Shown here piece after piece: positions 36,793 through 45,414 of a DNA stretch of 64,000 nt (its first letter is position 1; every line of letters starts with the position of its first letter). The translations under genes were made by a program, and so were the position numbers. Below the pieces are notes generated by a model, which was given only the letters and a program-made list of their open reading frames with translations, did no database searches and was not told the DNA's origin. The stretch spans positions 1 to 64,000 of the forward strand of contig CABYVU010000002.1 in NCBI GenBank assembly GCA_902522525.1, read 5' to 3'. The stretch comes from an uncultured Pelagibacteraceae bacterium. Its GTDB lineage: Bacteria; Pseudomonadota; Alphaproteobacteria; Pelagibacterales; Pelagibacteraceae.

Positions 36793-37845
36793 ATGAGTTT
36801 TTTAGAATTAAATAAAGTTACTAAAATCTATCCAAACGGAACTAAAGCTGTTCATGAGACAAGTATGAGTGTAGAAAATGGTGAATTCATGGTTTTTGTT
36901 GGACCGAGCGGATGTGGAAAATCTACTCTTTTAAGAATGATTGCTGGGTTAGAAGACATAACTGAAGGTAATATAAATCTTGATGGAATATTAATTAATA
37001 AAGTTGACCCTTCAGAGAGAGATGTTGCGATGGTTTTTCAGAATTATGCACTCTATCCTCACATGAATGTTTACAACAATTTGGCTTACGGATTAAAAAA
37101 TAGAGGTATTTCAAAAGAAGATATTGAAAAAAAAGTTAATGAGGCAGCAAAGCTATTACAAATTTCTGAATACTTGCAAAGAAAACCATCCATGTTGTCA
37201 GGAGGTCAAAGGCAGAGAGTTGCTATGGGAAGAGCTATTGTAAGAAGTCCTAAAATATTTTTATTTGATGAGCCATTATCTAATTTAGATGCAAAACTAA
37301 GAATACAAATGAGGCTTGAAATAAAAAAACTTCAGCAAAAAGTTGGAGTGACAAGTATATTTGTAACTCATGACCAAGTAGAAGCTATGACCTTAGCTGA
37401 TAGACTGGCAGTAATAAATAATGGCCTTATTGAGCAGCTTGGAACACCGATAGAAATTTATAATAATCCTAAATCTATGTTTGTCGCAGGATTTATAGGT
37501 TCGCCACAGATGAATTTTCTTGAAGGAGAATTAAAAAATAAAACTCTTACTTCAGAAGGTTTTGAAATTAATAATGTTACAAGTGATTTTAATGGACCAG
37601 TTATATTAGGAATTAGACCAGAGCATATGTCGCAAACTGATAAAGGTTTAATAAATTTATCTGTAGATCTGGTAGAACAATTAGGTTCAGATAATTTGAT
37701 TTATGGAGAAATAAAAAATAAAAAAGATTTTTGTTTTAGATGTCCTGGAAGTCAAATTATTAAAAAAGGAAGTAAATTATCTTTGAACATAAATGATAAC
37801 AATTATTATGTTTTTGATAAATCTAATGGTAATCGAGTAAATTAA
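36793..37845 (+). CDS. ugpC: sn-Glycerol-3-phosphate ABC transporter ATPase UgpC
   Basis: A 350-residue MalK-type ATPase. Walker [10 protein letters not shown] is near residue 37, the Q-loop FQNYALYPHM, the signature LSGGQRQRVAMGR near residue 136, Walker B IFLFDEPLSNLDA, and the switch His in VTHDQVEAM. A C-terminal TOBE regulatory domain (from about residue 235, GIRPEHM) is slightly shorter than in MalK. It energises the UgpA/UgpE permease. Confidence 0.95.
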   Translation: MSFLELNKVTKIYPNGTKAVHETSMSVENGEFMVFVGPSGCGKSTLLRMIAGLEDITEGNINLDGILINKVDPSERDVAMVFQNYALYPHMNVYNNLAYGLKNRGISKEDIEKKVNEAAKLLQISEYLQRKPSMLSGGQRQRVAMGRAIVRSPKIFLFDEPLSNLDAKLRIQMRLEIKKLQQKVGVTSIFVTHDQVEAMTLADRLAVINNGLIEQLGTPIEIYNNPKSMFVAGFIGSPQMNFLEGELKNKTLTSEGFEINNVTSDFNGPVILGIRPEHMSQTDKGLINLSVDLVEQLGSDNLIYGEIKNKKDFCFRCPGSQIIKKGSKLSLNINDNNYYVFDKSNGNRVN

Positions 37846-37847
37846 TT

Positions 37848-38771
37848 TTGATTTTATCAAAGCCAAATTATATTAAAATTTACGGCCATAGAGGCGCTAG
37901 AGGAGATCTTCCTGAAAATACTCTAGAAAGTTTTAAATATTTATTTAAAAACAATATTAATGCATACGAAACAGATATTTTGATTTCCAAAGATCTTATT
38001 CCTGTGATTACACATGACTTTAGATTAGATCCAAGTTTTACAAAAGATAATGAGGGAAATTGGATAACGGATGAAAATATAATAATATTTGACTTAAGTT
38101 ACGATGAGCTTTTAAAATTTGATGTTGGGGCTTTAAATAAATTATCTAGATATGGAAGAAGATTTGTTAATCAAAAAACTTTAGAAAATCAAAAGATACC
38201 AAAACTTTCTGAGTTATTAGAATTATCTTCAAAAAACAAATCTGAAAATTTATTAATAAATTTAGAAATTAAATCTACACCTGACGAGGAAAATTTAACT
38301 CCAACCCCAGAGGAAATGGTAAAACTTGTTATGAAAGAAGTAAATAAATCAAATTTACAAAATAAAATAATCATTTCTTCATTTGATTGGAGAACACTGA
38401 CAGAAATCAAAAATCTTTACCTTGAAATTTCAAGAGCTAATTTAAGTTTTCAACAACAGGCAGGAATTGAAATTAAAAATACAATTTACAATAGATCTCC
38501 ATGGATGAGTTACTTACCTTTTTTTGAAAAATATGAATTACCAAAAATTATAAAATCACAAGGTGGAAAGGCTTTGCATCCATACCATAAAGATATTACA
38601 AAAAAACTAGTAGATATTTCTCATCAAGAAGATTTGCCAGTGAACGTTTGGACAGTTAATGAAGAGAACGATATGTTAAAAATGATTGAGTATGGTGTAG
38701 ATGGTATCATGACAGACTATCCATTAAGGCTGAAAGAACTTTGTGACAAAGAAAATATAAACTGGTTTTAG
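37848..38771 (+). CDS. ugpQ: Glycerophosphodiester phosphodiesterase UgpQ
   Basis: A 307-residue cytoplasmic GDPD enzyme that splits glycerophosphodiesters to glycerol-3-phosphate and an alcohol. Catalytic motifs are GHRGARGDLPENT at residues 13-25, AYETDILISKD, VITHDFRLD, and a C-terminal VNVWTVNEENDMLKMIEYGVDGIMTDYP (positions 264-291). The TTG at 37848 is taken as start because no in-frame ATG lies before the GHRG motif; it is 2 bp after the ugpC stop. Confidence 0.92.
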   Translation: MILSKPNYIKIYGHRGARGDLPENTLESFKYLFKNNINAYETDILISKDLIPVITHDFRLDPSFTKDNEGNWITDENIIIFDLSYDELLKFDVGALNKLSRYGRRFVNQKTLENQKIPKLSELLELSSKNKSENLLINLEIKSTPDEENLTPTPEEMVKLVMKEVNKSNLQNKIIISSFDWRTLTEIKNLYLEISRANLSFQQQAGIEIKNTIYNRSPWMSYLPFFEKYELPKIIKSQGGKALHPYHKDITKKLVDISHQEDLPVNVWTVNEENDMLKMIEYGVDGIMTDYPLRLKELCDKENINWF

Positions 38772-38780
38772 TTTATTTTA

Positions 38781-39500
38781 ATGGATTTAAATATAGTTAA
38801 TAACCAAGAGCAATTTTTAGCAGGTAAACTTAGAGGGTATACTTCAAAAGGTGCAGAAAATAAATTTGACGATAAAGGAAAACCTTTACCATTTCCAGGG
38901 TGCACAATAATTTGTAATATTCCTCTTAATACATATTTATCTGATCAAATTATTGGTTTTCAAAAAAATTTAGAAAATTTTAATCCTGAAAAAACTTATT
39001 CCTATTTACCTCCATCTAGTTTTCATATGACATTATTTGACTGTTGTAATTTAAATACAAAAAATACTTATTATTGGCCAACAGATATAGATCTTGATAT
39101 GGATTACAAAGATATAGCTATTCAATTAAATAAAAGAATTGAAAACTATAATTTTCCAAAAGAAATCAATTTAAAACTAAAAACATTTTTTGGTGGTTAC
39201 AGCATTGTTTTAGAACCCTTTTCTGAGGAGGACGAAAAAATTTTAAGAAATTGTAGAGATGAACTAAGTAATTTATTGAAAATTAAATTTGAAAATCATC
39301 AAAGATATACTTTCCATGTTACATTAGCTTATATCTTGAGACAACTTAATGAGACTGAAATAAAAAATTTAATTAAATTTAATAAACAATTATCCTCTGA
39401 TTTTAATAAAAAATTTCCAAAAATTACTTTCACAAAACCTGAAATGTGTACCTTTAAAAACATGCTGGAGTTTGAAAGTATTAATCCTTCTAGCCTGTAA
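38781..39500 (+). CDS. DUF1868-type 2H phosphoesterase
   Basis: A 239-residue protein with the two HxT motifs of the 2H phosphoesterase superfamily: FHMTLFD (H82, T84) and FHVTLAY (H179, T181). The N-terminal KFDDKGKPLPFPGCTIIC segment is typical of DUF1868. 2H enzymes open cyclic phosphodiesters or cut 2',5' linkages. It follows ugpQ after 9 bp, so it may handle a cyclic glycerophosphate or a related phosphodiester formed during ugp substrate breakdown (inference). No enzyme activity is known to me for this family. Confidence 0.75.
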   Translation: MDLNIVNNQEQFLAGKLRGYTSKGAENKFDDKGKPLPFPGCTIICNIPLNTYLSDQIIGFQKNLENFNPEKTYSYLPPSSFHMTLFDCCNLNTKNTYYWPTDIDLDMDYKDIAIQLNKRIENYNFPKEINLKLKTFFGGYSIVLEPFSEEDEKILRNCRDELSNLLKIKFENHQRYTFHVTLAYILRQLNETEIKNLIKFNKQLSSDFNKKFPKITFTKPEMCTFKNMLEFESINPSSL

Positions 39501-39610
39501 TAGTTTTCACTTATAGATATTCTTCATTATTATTTTAATCTTTAATATTCAATAAATTTTTTAAAAACTGATTTAGAAAATTGACCTTAAATCTTATAGG
39601 TTCAATTTTT

Positions 39611-40288
39611 CTACGAGATAGTTTTATCTCTTGTCCTGTTATTGAAAAGCATTTTTTTAGCCACAAATACAGCAAAAAGTGCACCGATAATTTCTGCTAA
39701 TATATAAACTGGAGTATACATATAATTAATTCCAGTAAAACTTTCTGTAAATGTTCTCGCTATTGCTACAGCAGGATTTGCAAATGATGTAGATGATGTA
39801 AACCAATAACCAGCAGTGATATAAAAAGCTACACATGAGGCCACTACCACACTTCCTTTCTTTAATGATCCAAAAATTATCAGTATCAATCCAAATGTTG
39901 CTACAATTTCAGATGTAAATATATTTATTCCGTCCCTTGATTTTGTTGATAATTCAAAAATTTGATGTTCGAAAAAGAAATTGGCAAGTGCTACACCTAA
40001 CAAACAACCTAAAATTTGCGCAGATATATATGTGGGTAATAAATTTCCTTTTAATTTTTTTGTAAGAAACATTGCTAGACTTACAAATGGATTAAAATGT
40101 GCTCCTGAAACATCACTAAAAACAGTTATTAGCACAAAAAGTCCTGCGCCAGTTGCTATAGTATTGGCTAAAAGCATAATACCTGTGTCATTTGTAAGAT
40201 TTTCAGCCATTATTCCTGAGCCAACAATAATCATTACAAGGAAACAACTACCAATAAACTCTCCAAGAAAAAACTTACTATATTTCAT
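39611..40288 (-). CDS. aqpS: Aquaporin-family channel, AqpS-like
   Basis: A 225-residue MIP channel with six spans and two half-helix motifs: the first is NPF (GAHFNPFVSLAMF, near residue 66), the second a regular NPA (SFANPAVAIARTFTES, near residue 171). It overlaps the upstream arsC by 11 bp. In S. meliloti, AqpS pairs with ArsC so that arsenite made by ArsC leaves through the channel. The same arrangement suggests arsenite (or glycerol or water) permeation here. Confidence 0.82.
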   Translation of the reverse strand: MKYSKFFLGEFIGSCFLVMIIVGSGIMAENLTNDTGIMLLANTIATGAGLFVLITVFSDVSGAHFNPFVSLAMFLTKKLKGNLLPTYISAQILGCLLGVALANFFFEHQIFELSTKSRDGINIFTSEIVATFGLILIIFGSLKKGSVVVASCVAFYITAGYWFTSSTSFANPAVAIARTFTESFTGINYMYTPVYILAEIIGALFAVFVAKKMLFNNRTRDKTIS

Positions 40289-40733
40289 AATTTTTTATCC
40301 AATCATTAATTCTTGTTTCTAAATTGGAATAAGTTTTATGTATTTCTGTTGAAATCAGCTCTTCTTTATTTGGTTTATCACTCTTCTCTAACTCATTAAT
40401 GATATAAACAGGATCTTCAATATCCCAATGAACTATTTTTTCAGGGGATGGCCAGACTGGACAAACTTCATTACTAGCATTGTTACATACAGTAAATACC
40501 TGATCAAAGGTTGTTTTCTCATTCAAGAATTTGTTGAAGTTTTTTGATGACAGATTTTTTGTATCAAAATTATTTTCATTTAGATACTTAATGACATATT
40601 TATTAATTATTCCAGATGGTTTGCTACCCGCACTGTAACCAATAAATTTATTATTATGAAATTTATTAACTACACTTTCGGCCAATATGCTTCTGTGAGA
40701 ATTGCCAGTACAAACAAATAAAAGTTTTTTCAT
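40278..40733 (-). CDS. arsC: Arsenate reductase, low-molecular-weight phosphatase type
   Basis: A 151-residue protein-tyrosine-phosphatase-like arsenate reductase. The P-loop CTGNSHRS contains C8; C83 and C91 lie in TVCNNASNEVCPVWP and match the catalytic cysteine triad of thioredoxin-coupled ArsC (such as S. aureus pI258 C10, C82, C89). It reduces arsenate to arsenite. It is coupled to the aqpS-like channel gene. No arsR regulator is nearby. Confidence 0.88.
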   Translation of the reverse strand: MKKLLFVCTGNSHRSILAESVVNKFHNNKFIGYSAGSKPSGIINKYVIKYLNENNFDTKNLSSKNFNKFLNEKTTFDQVFTVCNNASNEVCPVWPSPEKIVHWDIEDPVYIINELEKSDKPNKEELISTEIHKTYSNLETRINDWIKNYEI

Positions 40734-40791
40734 TTTTAACTTTTATTACTATAAAATATTTTTTCTATACTTAATGAGTACTAAATCTAAA

Positions 40792-40809
40792 TTGTAATAA
40801 AACTGAAAC
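40792..40809 (+). promoter_or_regulatory. Candidate Pho box upstream of the phnZ-like gene
   Basis: TTGTAAT (40792) and CTGAAAC (40803) start 11 bp apart; the first is a full NTGTAAY match, the second has one mismatch. The site ends 19 bp before the first possible start codon, which would place the transcription start near the ATG. Confidence 0.5.
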
Positions 40810-40828
40810 ATTTTTAATTTAAAAGAAT

Positions 40829-41383
40829 ATGATGGATAATATGTCAAATATTGCTTATTTATTTAAAATTATAGAAGAAATTGGATCAGACAAACAATAT
40901 GGAAATGAAAAAGTTTCACAACTAGAACATGCAATTCAATGCGCACTATTGGCAAAAAAAAATAATGAAAACCATTTTTTTATTACTGCAGCCCTATTCC
41001 ATGATATTGGTCACTTAATTAATAATGACAAAGAAGCCATAAAAAAAGGAATAGATAAAAAGCATGAAAATTCAGGATCTCTTTTTCTTTCTAGATTTTT
41101 TCCAGAAGATGTTACAATATTAATTAAAGGACATGTTCCGGCTAAAAGATATTTGGTTTATTGTGAAAAAGGTTATTATGAGTCTTTATCTATTGCTTCA
41201 AAACGAAGTTTAGATGTCCAAGGAGGAAGTTTTTCCAAAGAGGAAGCAAACGAATTTATTAAACAACCTTTTATGCAAGATGCAGTTAGATTAAGAAAAT
41301 ATGATGATCTTGCTAAAATTGAAAATTTAGAAATTCCAAATATAAATTATTTTTACAAACACGTAGAGAGAAGCTTTAAATAA
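40829..41383 (+). CDS. phnZ: PhnZ-like HD-domain diiron phosphonate oxygenase
   Basis: A 184-residue HD-superfamily protein with the PhnZ pattern. PhnZ cleaves the C-P bond of 2-amino-1-hydroxyethylphosphonate with O2; TmpB is a relative acting on a trimethylated substrate. Here Y24, E27, H34, H58-D59 (in FHDIGH), H79 (KHENSG), H102 (GHVPAKRYL) and a D near 159-160 (KYDDLAK) lie at almost the same positions as the PhnZ ligands. KRSLDVQGGSF is also family-like. The 2-oxoglutarate dioxygenase partner PhnY is not in the window. An alternative start is the ATG at 40841. It converges on the MFS gene with an 8-bp overlap. Confidence 0.82.
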   Translation: MMDNMSNIAYLFKIIEEIGSDKQYGNEKVSQLEHAIQCALLAKKNNENHFFITAALFHDIGHLINNDKEAIKKGIDKKHENSGSLFLSRFFPEDVTILIKGHVPAKRYLVYCEKGYYESLSIASKRSLDVQGGSFSKEEANEFIKQPFMQDAVRLRKYDDLAKIENLEIPNINYFYKHVERSFK

Positions 41384-42548
41384 ACTTTTTTTTGTTTAAA
41401 AAAATTGCTGTCGAGTTACCAAATATTGCTAAAACAAAAAATACTAATATTAACAAATCATATCCTCCTACATTCCATACCAACGAACCAATCCATGGAC
41501 CAGCAATACTACCAATCATATATTGCAAAGCTAAAATACCATGAATATTGCCAAAGTTTTTTTGGCCAAAAGTATCATTTTGAACCAAAGGTTTTAAAAT
41601 AGCCATACTGCCATATGCTGAACTATTAAATAAAACAAATAAAAATGCTAAGTAATGATTAATATTTATAAAGTATAAAAATATCATTCCAACTACCATC
41701 GAGTAAAAACAAATTACAAATAATTTTAAATTTGACTTATCACCTCCATATATCATAACTAAAATTCTACCTATTACTTGTCCTGGTCCAAACAGAGATG
41801 CTGTCAATACAGCTTGGGATAGACTCATCCCTTTTTCCTGCAACATTGGAATTACATGAGTTGTAATAGCACCAATATTAAATCCAATAACAAACAATGA
41901 AAAACTAAATAACCAAAATCTATAATCTTTAAGTATTATTTTAAGCTTTGAATTTTGATCTGTTTTCTTTTCAATTTTTTTAAATTCTTTTATAATTATA
42001 TTTTTGAAACCAAAATAATTAGCTGGTGAACTAATCAATATATTTAATATTCCAAAAATAAATACAGTAAACCTCCAGTCATATTGTTCTGTTAAATAAG
42101 TAGCAGTAGGAAATGTGTATGTGCTTGCAAATCCAGCAAATAAAGTAATTATTGCAATAGATGTTTTGGCCTTTGATTTTAAATTAATAGTAATGACACT
42201 AAAAAGCATCGTATAAAGACAGCCACCCGAGGTTGCACTGACAAGTATCCAAGCAAGTAAAAATCCACCATATGTATCTACTGATGAAAGATAAATTACA
42301 CTTAGTCCTAACAGTATAGGACTGGTCCACATCATTGGAAAACTTAGATTTCTATCTACAATCTTACCTAGAAAAGGTAAAAGTAAACTATGCACAACTA
42401 AGCCTAGAGAATAAATAAAGGTTAAATTATTCCTTGAGATACTAAGTTCATTTTCCCAAGTTAGCAACAACGCTGAGAACAGATACATACAACTGCTGTA
42501 ACAAAAGGTAACTGATATACCTATTAAAAATGCAGACAAATATTTCAC
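41376..42548 (-). CDS. Major facilitator superfamily transporter
   Basis: A 390-residue inner-membrane protein with about 12 spans. It has an MFS layout with a central cytoplasmic loop rich in Lys (residues 187-202) and a YDWRFTVFIFGILN segment typical of the monocarboxylate/oxalate-formate type of MFS. The start is GTG at 42548. The substrate cannot be predicted. Its 3' end overlaps the phnZ-like gene; its 5' end diverges from a small secreted protein gene. Confidence 0.82.
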   Translation of the reverse strand: MKYLSAFLIGISVTFCYSSCMYLFSALLLTWENELSISRNNLTFIYSLGLVVHSLLLPFLGKIVDRNLSFPMMWTSPILLGLSVIYLSSVDTYGGFLLAWILVSATSGGCLYTMLFSVITINLKSKAKTSIAIITLFAGFASTYTFPTATYLTEQYDWRFTVFIFGILNILISSPANYFGFKNIIIKEFKKIEKKTDQNSKLKIILKDYRFWLFSFSLFVIGFNIGAITTHVIPMLQEKGMSLSQAVLTASLFGPGQVIGRILVMIYGGDKSNLKLFVICFYSMVVGMIFLYFININHYLAFLFVLFNSSAYGSMAILKPLVQNDTFGQKNFGNIHGILALQYMIGSIAGPWIGSLVWNVGGYDLLILVFFVLAIFGNSTAIFLNKKKFI

Positions 42549-42562
42549 AAATTTTTTTATTT

Positions 42563-42580
42563 CTTTAACATTTTTTTAAC
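42563..42580 (+). promoter_or_regulatory. Candidate Pho box upstream of the small secreted protein
   Basis: CTTTAAC (42563) and TTTTAAC (42574) start 11 bp apart, each with one mismatch to NTGTAAY, 22 bp before the start codon at 42603. The low-complexity T-rich context makes chance matches likely. Confidence 0.35.
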
Positions 42581-42602
42581 AAAAGTAAGTTAATAGATTA
42601 TT

Positions 42603-43031
42603 ATGAATAAAATCTTAATCTCATTTATATTAACTTTATCCACAATTTCTATTACTCAAGCTGACAATCATGCTAAAATAACAGAGCAACAAGCTGGCAG
42701 TAGTTATTCACAAAATACTGAGGATACATTTAAAAATGAAATAGGGAATTGTGAAGACCCTGGCGTACTTATGTTAAGAGCCACTGTTAAAAATGATATT
42801 TCAAGATCTAGTCCCGAAAAAGCATCTGAGGCAGAAGCATTAATGAAAGAGGGCATGAAATTGTGTAATGAAAATAGAGTTTTTGAGGCAAAACTAAAAT
42901 TAGAAGACGCTAAAACAACTGCTAGAGCAGGATTAGTAGATGGAGAGGATCCATCTATAACTAAAGTTGTTGTTGACAATAATGAAATAACAAAGGAAGA
43001 AAAACCTTGGTGGAAATTCTGGAAAGATTGA
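42603..43031 (+). CDS. Small secreted protein of unknown function
   Basis: A 142-residue protein with a signal peptide (residues 1-20, cleavage near TQA). The mature part has two cysteines (IGNCEDPG near 50, LCNENR near 93) that could form a disulfide, a helical, charged middle, and a C-terminal aromatic/Lys tail (PWWKFWKD). No family was recognised. Flanked by the MFS gene and the end of the phosphonate transporter operon; a Pho-box-like site precedes it. Confidence 0.65.
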   Translation: MNKILISFILTLSTISITQADNHAKITEQQAGSSYSQNTEDTFKNEIGNCEDPGVLMLRATVKNDISRSSPEKASEAEALMKEGMKLCNENRVFEAKLKLEDAKTTARAGLVDGEDPSITKVVVDNNEITKEEKPWWKFWKD

Positions 43032-43098
43032 TTTTTATCTTTTTAAATTCCTAAATTAAAATTTCTAGAAAAATTTTTGATAAAGGTATTTTTTCTAT

Positions 43099-44499
43099 TT
43101 ACCTTACAATTAATTGATCTGATCCAATTAATATTCTTCTAAGCCAAGCAGATAATCTATCCATAAATATTACTACAGCCAAAACTAATATTGCCATGTA
43201 GGCGACATTTTCAAAATCATTTCCAGTAGCTAGCGCACCTAAAAATTGTAACCCAATTCCTCCTGCACCCATTGCACCTATTATTACGGCTCCTCTAGTA
43301 TTTGACTCTAAATAGTATAAGGATTGAGATACAAAAATTGGAAGTATTTGAGGAATTATACCAAATCTATGTTGTAGAAATTTGCTAGCCCCTGTAGATT
43401 GAACTCCTTCTTGTTGTTTCTTCTCAGTATTTTCAATTGCTTCAGAATATAATTTACCTAAAGTACCTGTATCAGTAAAACCAATTGCAAAAATACCAGT
43501 GAAGGGTCCTGGACCAAAAGCTCTTAAAAATATTAAACTCCAAATTAAAAAATCTATTCCTCTTAAAGTATCAAATAATCTTCTCAACATAAATCTCAGA
43601 GTTTTAATTGGGGTAACGTTGTATGCCGCAAGAAAAGATAAGGGAAGAGCCATAACTGTAGCAAACATTGTCCCTAATACAGCCATAACAATTGTTTCAA
43701 GCATAGCCCACCAAACTCTACCGTGCATAAATGCTTCATTATCCTTAATCTCTGTTAAGAAAAGTTTTAAATTAGACATTTCAGGAACAACTCTTTCTTT
43801 AGAAAAAGTCAAACCTAGTGCTTCGAAAAAGGTATATGGTTCTAACGGACTTGAGAAATCAAACCAAAAATATTTCCATCCGATACTGTAACGATGAATT
43901 TCAACTTTTTTTGGATATACTTGAATTCTCTCATACAAAGTTGGTCTAAATTCAACTCTATTTTCTGTGATTCTAAAACCTTTTAAATCTTCTATGACCA
44001 AATCCTCTGAACCTACAAGGTAAGGTTTGCCATTAGAATTTAATTTTATGGTAAAATCTCTCTCATATTTTGGAAAATTTACAATCTCGACTTTATCTTT
44101 GTATAATATTGCCTTACCTTTATTATTAAACTCAACTACATTGCCAACATTATCAGAATTTTTGTAAAACCAATCTGGAATTGATTTATCAAGATTATCT
44201 CTTCCATAAACACTTCTATAATTTCCTTCAAAAGCTATTTTAATATCCTCATGATTTTCCCATTTCATTGTTACATGATCTTTGTGTGCATATGTGTCTA
44301 AGACAAACATAGCAGCATTTTGTGGTTTCCATTTTTTTGGGATATCAACAACATCTAAAGTAAAAAAACCTACTATTAAATATACTAAGACGAGAAAAAA
44401 AATTATTTGGCCTCTTAATCTACTCTTTCTGGCTTGTTTAAATGTGTCAGGAAATAATTTACGAATATTTTCTCTTTGAATAGCTAAACTAGAACTCAT
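43099..44499 (-). CDS. phnE: Phosphonate ABC transporter permease PhnE (second, long)
   Basis: A 466-residue permease. The N-terminal region (about residues 60-240) is a long soluble insertion between the first span (residues 29-47) and the core; the core has an EAA-like loop with GASKFLQHRFGIIPQILPIF near residue 370. It shares the C-terminal YLSAW/RLSAW(L)R end with the 284-residue PhnE. It overlaps the preceding phnE by 4 bp, and the two probably form a heterodimeric pore. Confidence 0.9.
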   Translation of the reverse strand: MSSSLAIQRENIRKLFPDTFKQARKSRLRGQIIFFLVLVYLIVGFFTLDVVDIPKKWKPQNAAMFVLDTYAHKDHVTMKWENHEDIKIAFEGNYRSVYGRDNLDKSIPDWFYKNSDNVGNVVEFNNKGKAILYKDKVEIVNFPKYERDFTIKLNSNGKPYLVGSEDLVIEDLKGFRITENRVEFRPTLYERIQVYPKKVEIHRYSIGWKYFWFDFSSPLEPYTFFEALGLTFSKERVVPEMSNLKLFLTEIKDNEAFMHGRVWWAMLETIVMAVLGTMFATVMALPLSFLAAYNVTPIKTLRFMLRRLFDTLRGIDFLIWSLIFLRAFGPGPFTGIFAIGFTDTGTLGKLYSEAIENTEKKQQEGVQSTGASKFLQHRFGIIPQILPIFVSQSLYYLESNTRGAVIIGAMGAGGIGLQFLGALATGNDFENVAYMAILVLAVVIFMDRLSAWLRRILIGSDQLIVR

Positions 44500-45350
44500 T
44501 GATTTGCTCCAATTAATTTATGTCTCCAATATGCAGACAAATAATCTAATGCAATTATTGTACCAACCAGTAAGAACATACAAGCTAAAACATCAGCTCC
44601 ATAATTCCACTGAATTAGAGCCGCTAACATTTCTCCAATTCCACCTGCACCAACAAAACCTAATATTGTAGATTCTCTAACATTAATTTCTAACCTCAAT
44701 ATTCCATAACTTAAAAACAAAGGTAGTACCTGGGGAAGAACTGAAAATCTTATCTTCTGTGTCCAAGTTGCACCAACAGAACTTAAACCTTCAATAGGTT
44801 TTCCATCACAATTTTCTATAGCCTCTGTAAATAATTTACCAAGTGCTCCAGCAGTATGTATTGTTATAGCAATTACAGCTGGTAAAGATGATTTACCCAT
44901 TAGATATAAAAACACCATTGCTATTATTAATGTTGGAAATGATCTTGTCACATCCATTAAAAATTTTGTAAATTGAATAACTTTTTTGTTTCTAATTAGA
45001 TTCCTACTTGAAAAAATTGCAAATATAATTGCTAAAATAAAACCTATAGAAGTTGAAAATAAAGCAATATTTAAAGTAATAATTAATTCAGGTATGTATT
45101 TTACAACTCTTGGCCAATATTTCCATCCCATCTCAAAAGTGTCTACAAATAAATCTCTAGGGTAGTTAAAAAAATTAGCTATACCTCTTCCAAAAGACCC
45201 TGCATTTGCTTCTAACGATACCAAGGTACCACCAAAAAAAATTAATATTAGAATTGCAATTCCAAGTAGCGAGGACCTAGTTCTCTGGTTTGTTAATTTT
45301 TTTAAATTAACTTCAATTTGTTCTAGGTTGGCAGGTAAGGCTTTTGTCAT
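44496..45350 (-). CDS. phnE: Phosphonate ABC transporter permease PhnE (first, short)
   Basis: A 284-residue permease of the PhnE family with about six spans. The EAA-like loop appears as SSVGATWTQKIRFSVLPQVLPLFLS near residue 189. It lies between phnD and the long phnE, and forms a permease for phosphonates with them. A hairpin separates it from phnD. Confidence 0.92.
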   Translation of the reverse strand: MTKALPANLEQIEVNLKKLTNQRTRSSLLGIAILILIFFGGTLVSLEANAGSFGRGIANFFNYPRDLFVDTFEMGWKYWPRVVKYIPELIITLNIALFSTSIGFILAIIFAIFSSRNLIRNKKVIQFTKFLMDVTRSFPTLIIAMVFLYLMGKSSLPAVIAITIHTAGALGKLFTEAIENCDGKPIEGLSSVGATWTQKIRFSVLPQVLPLFLSYGILRLEINVRESTILGFVGAGGIGEMLAALIQWNYGADVLACMFLLVGTIIALDYLSAYWRHKLIGANQ

Positions 45351-45354
45351 AATT

Positions 45355-45400
45355 TTTAAAAATAAATCAGAGGCAAAGATTTACAGTCTTTGCCTCTGAT
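45355..45400 (-). terminator. Intercistronic terminator/attenuator phnD-phnE
   Basis: On the minus strand, a perfect 14-bp stem ATCAGAGGCAAAGA / TCTTTGCCTCTGAT (45387-45400 and 45366-45379) with a 7-nt loop, then TTATTTTT. It lies 14 bp after the phnD stop and 15 bp before phnE, as in the aap, pst and ugp operons. Confidence 0.88.
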
Positions 45401-45414
45401 TATAGGGGGTTTAA

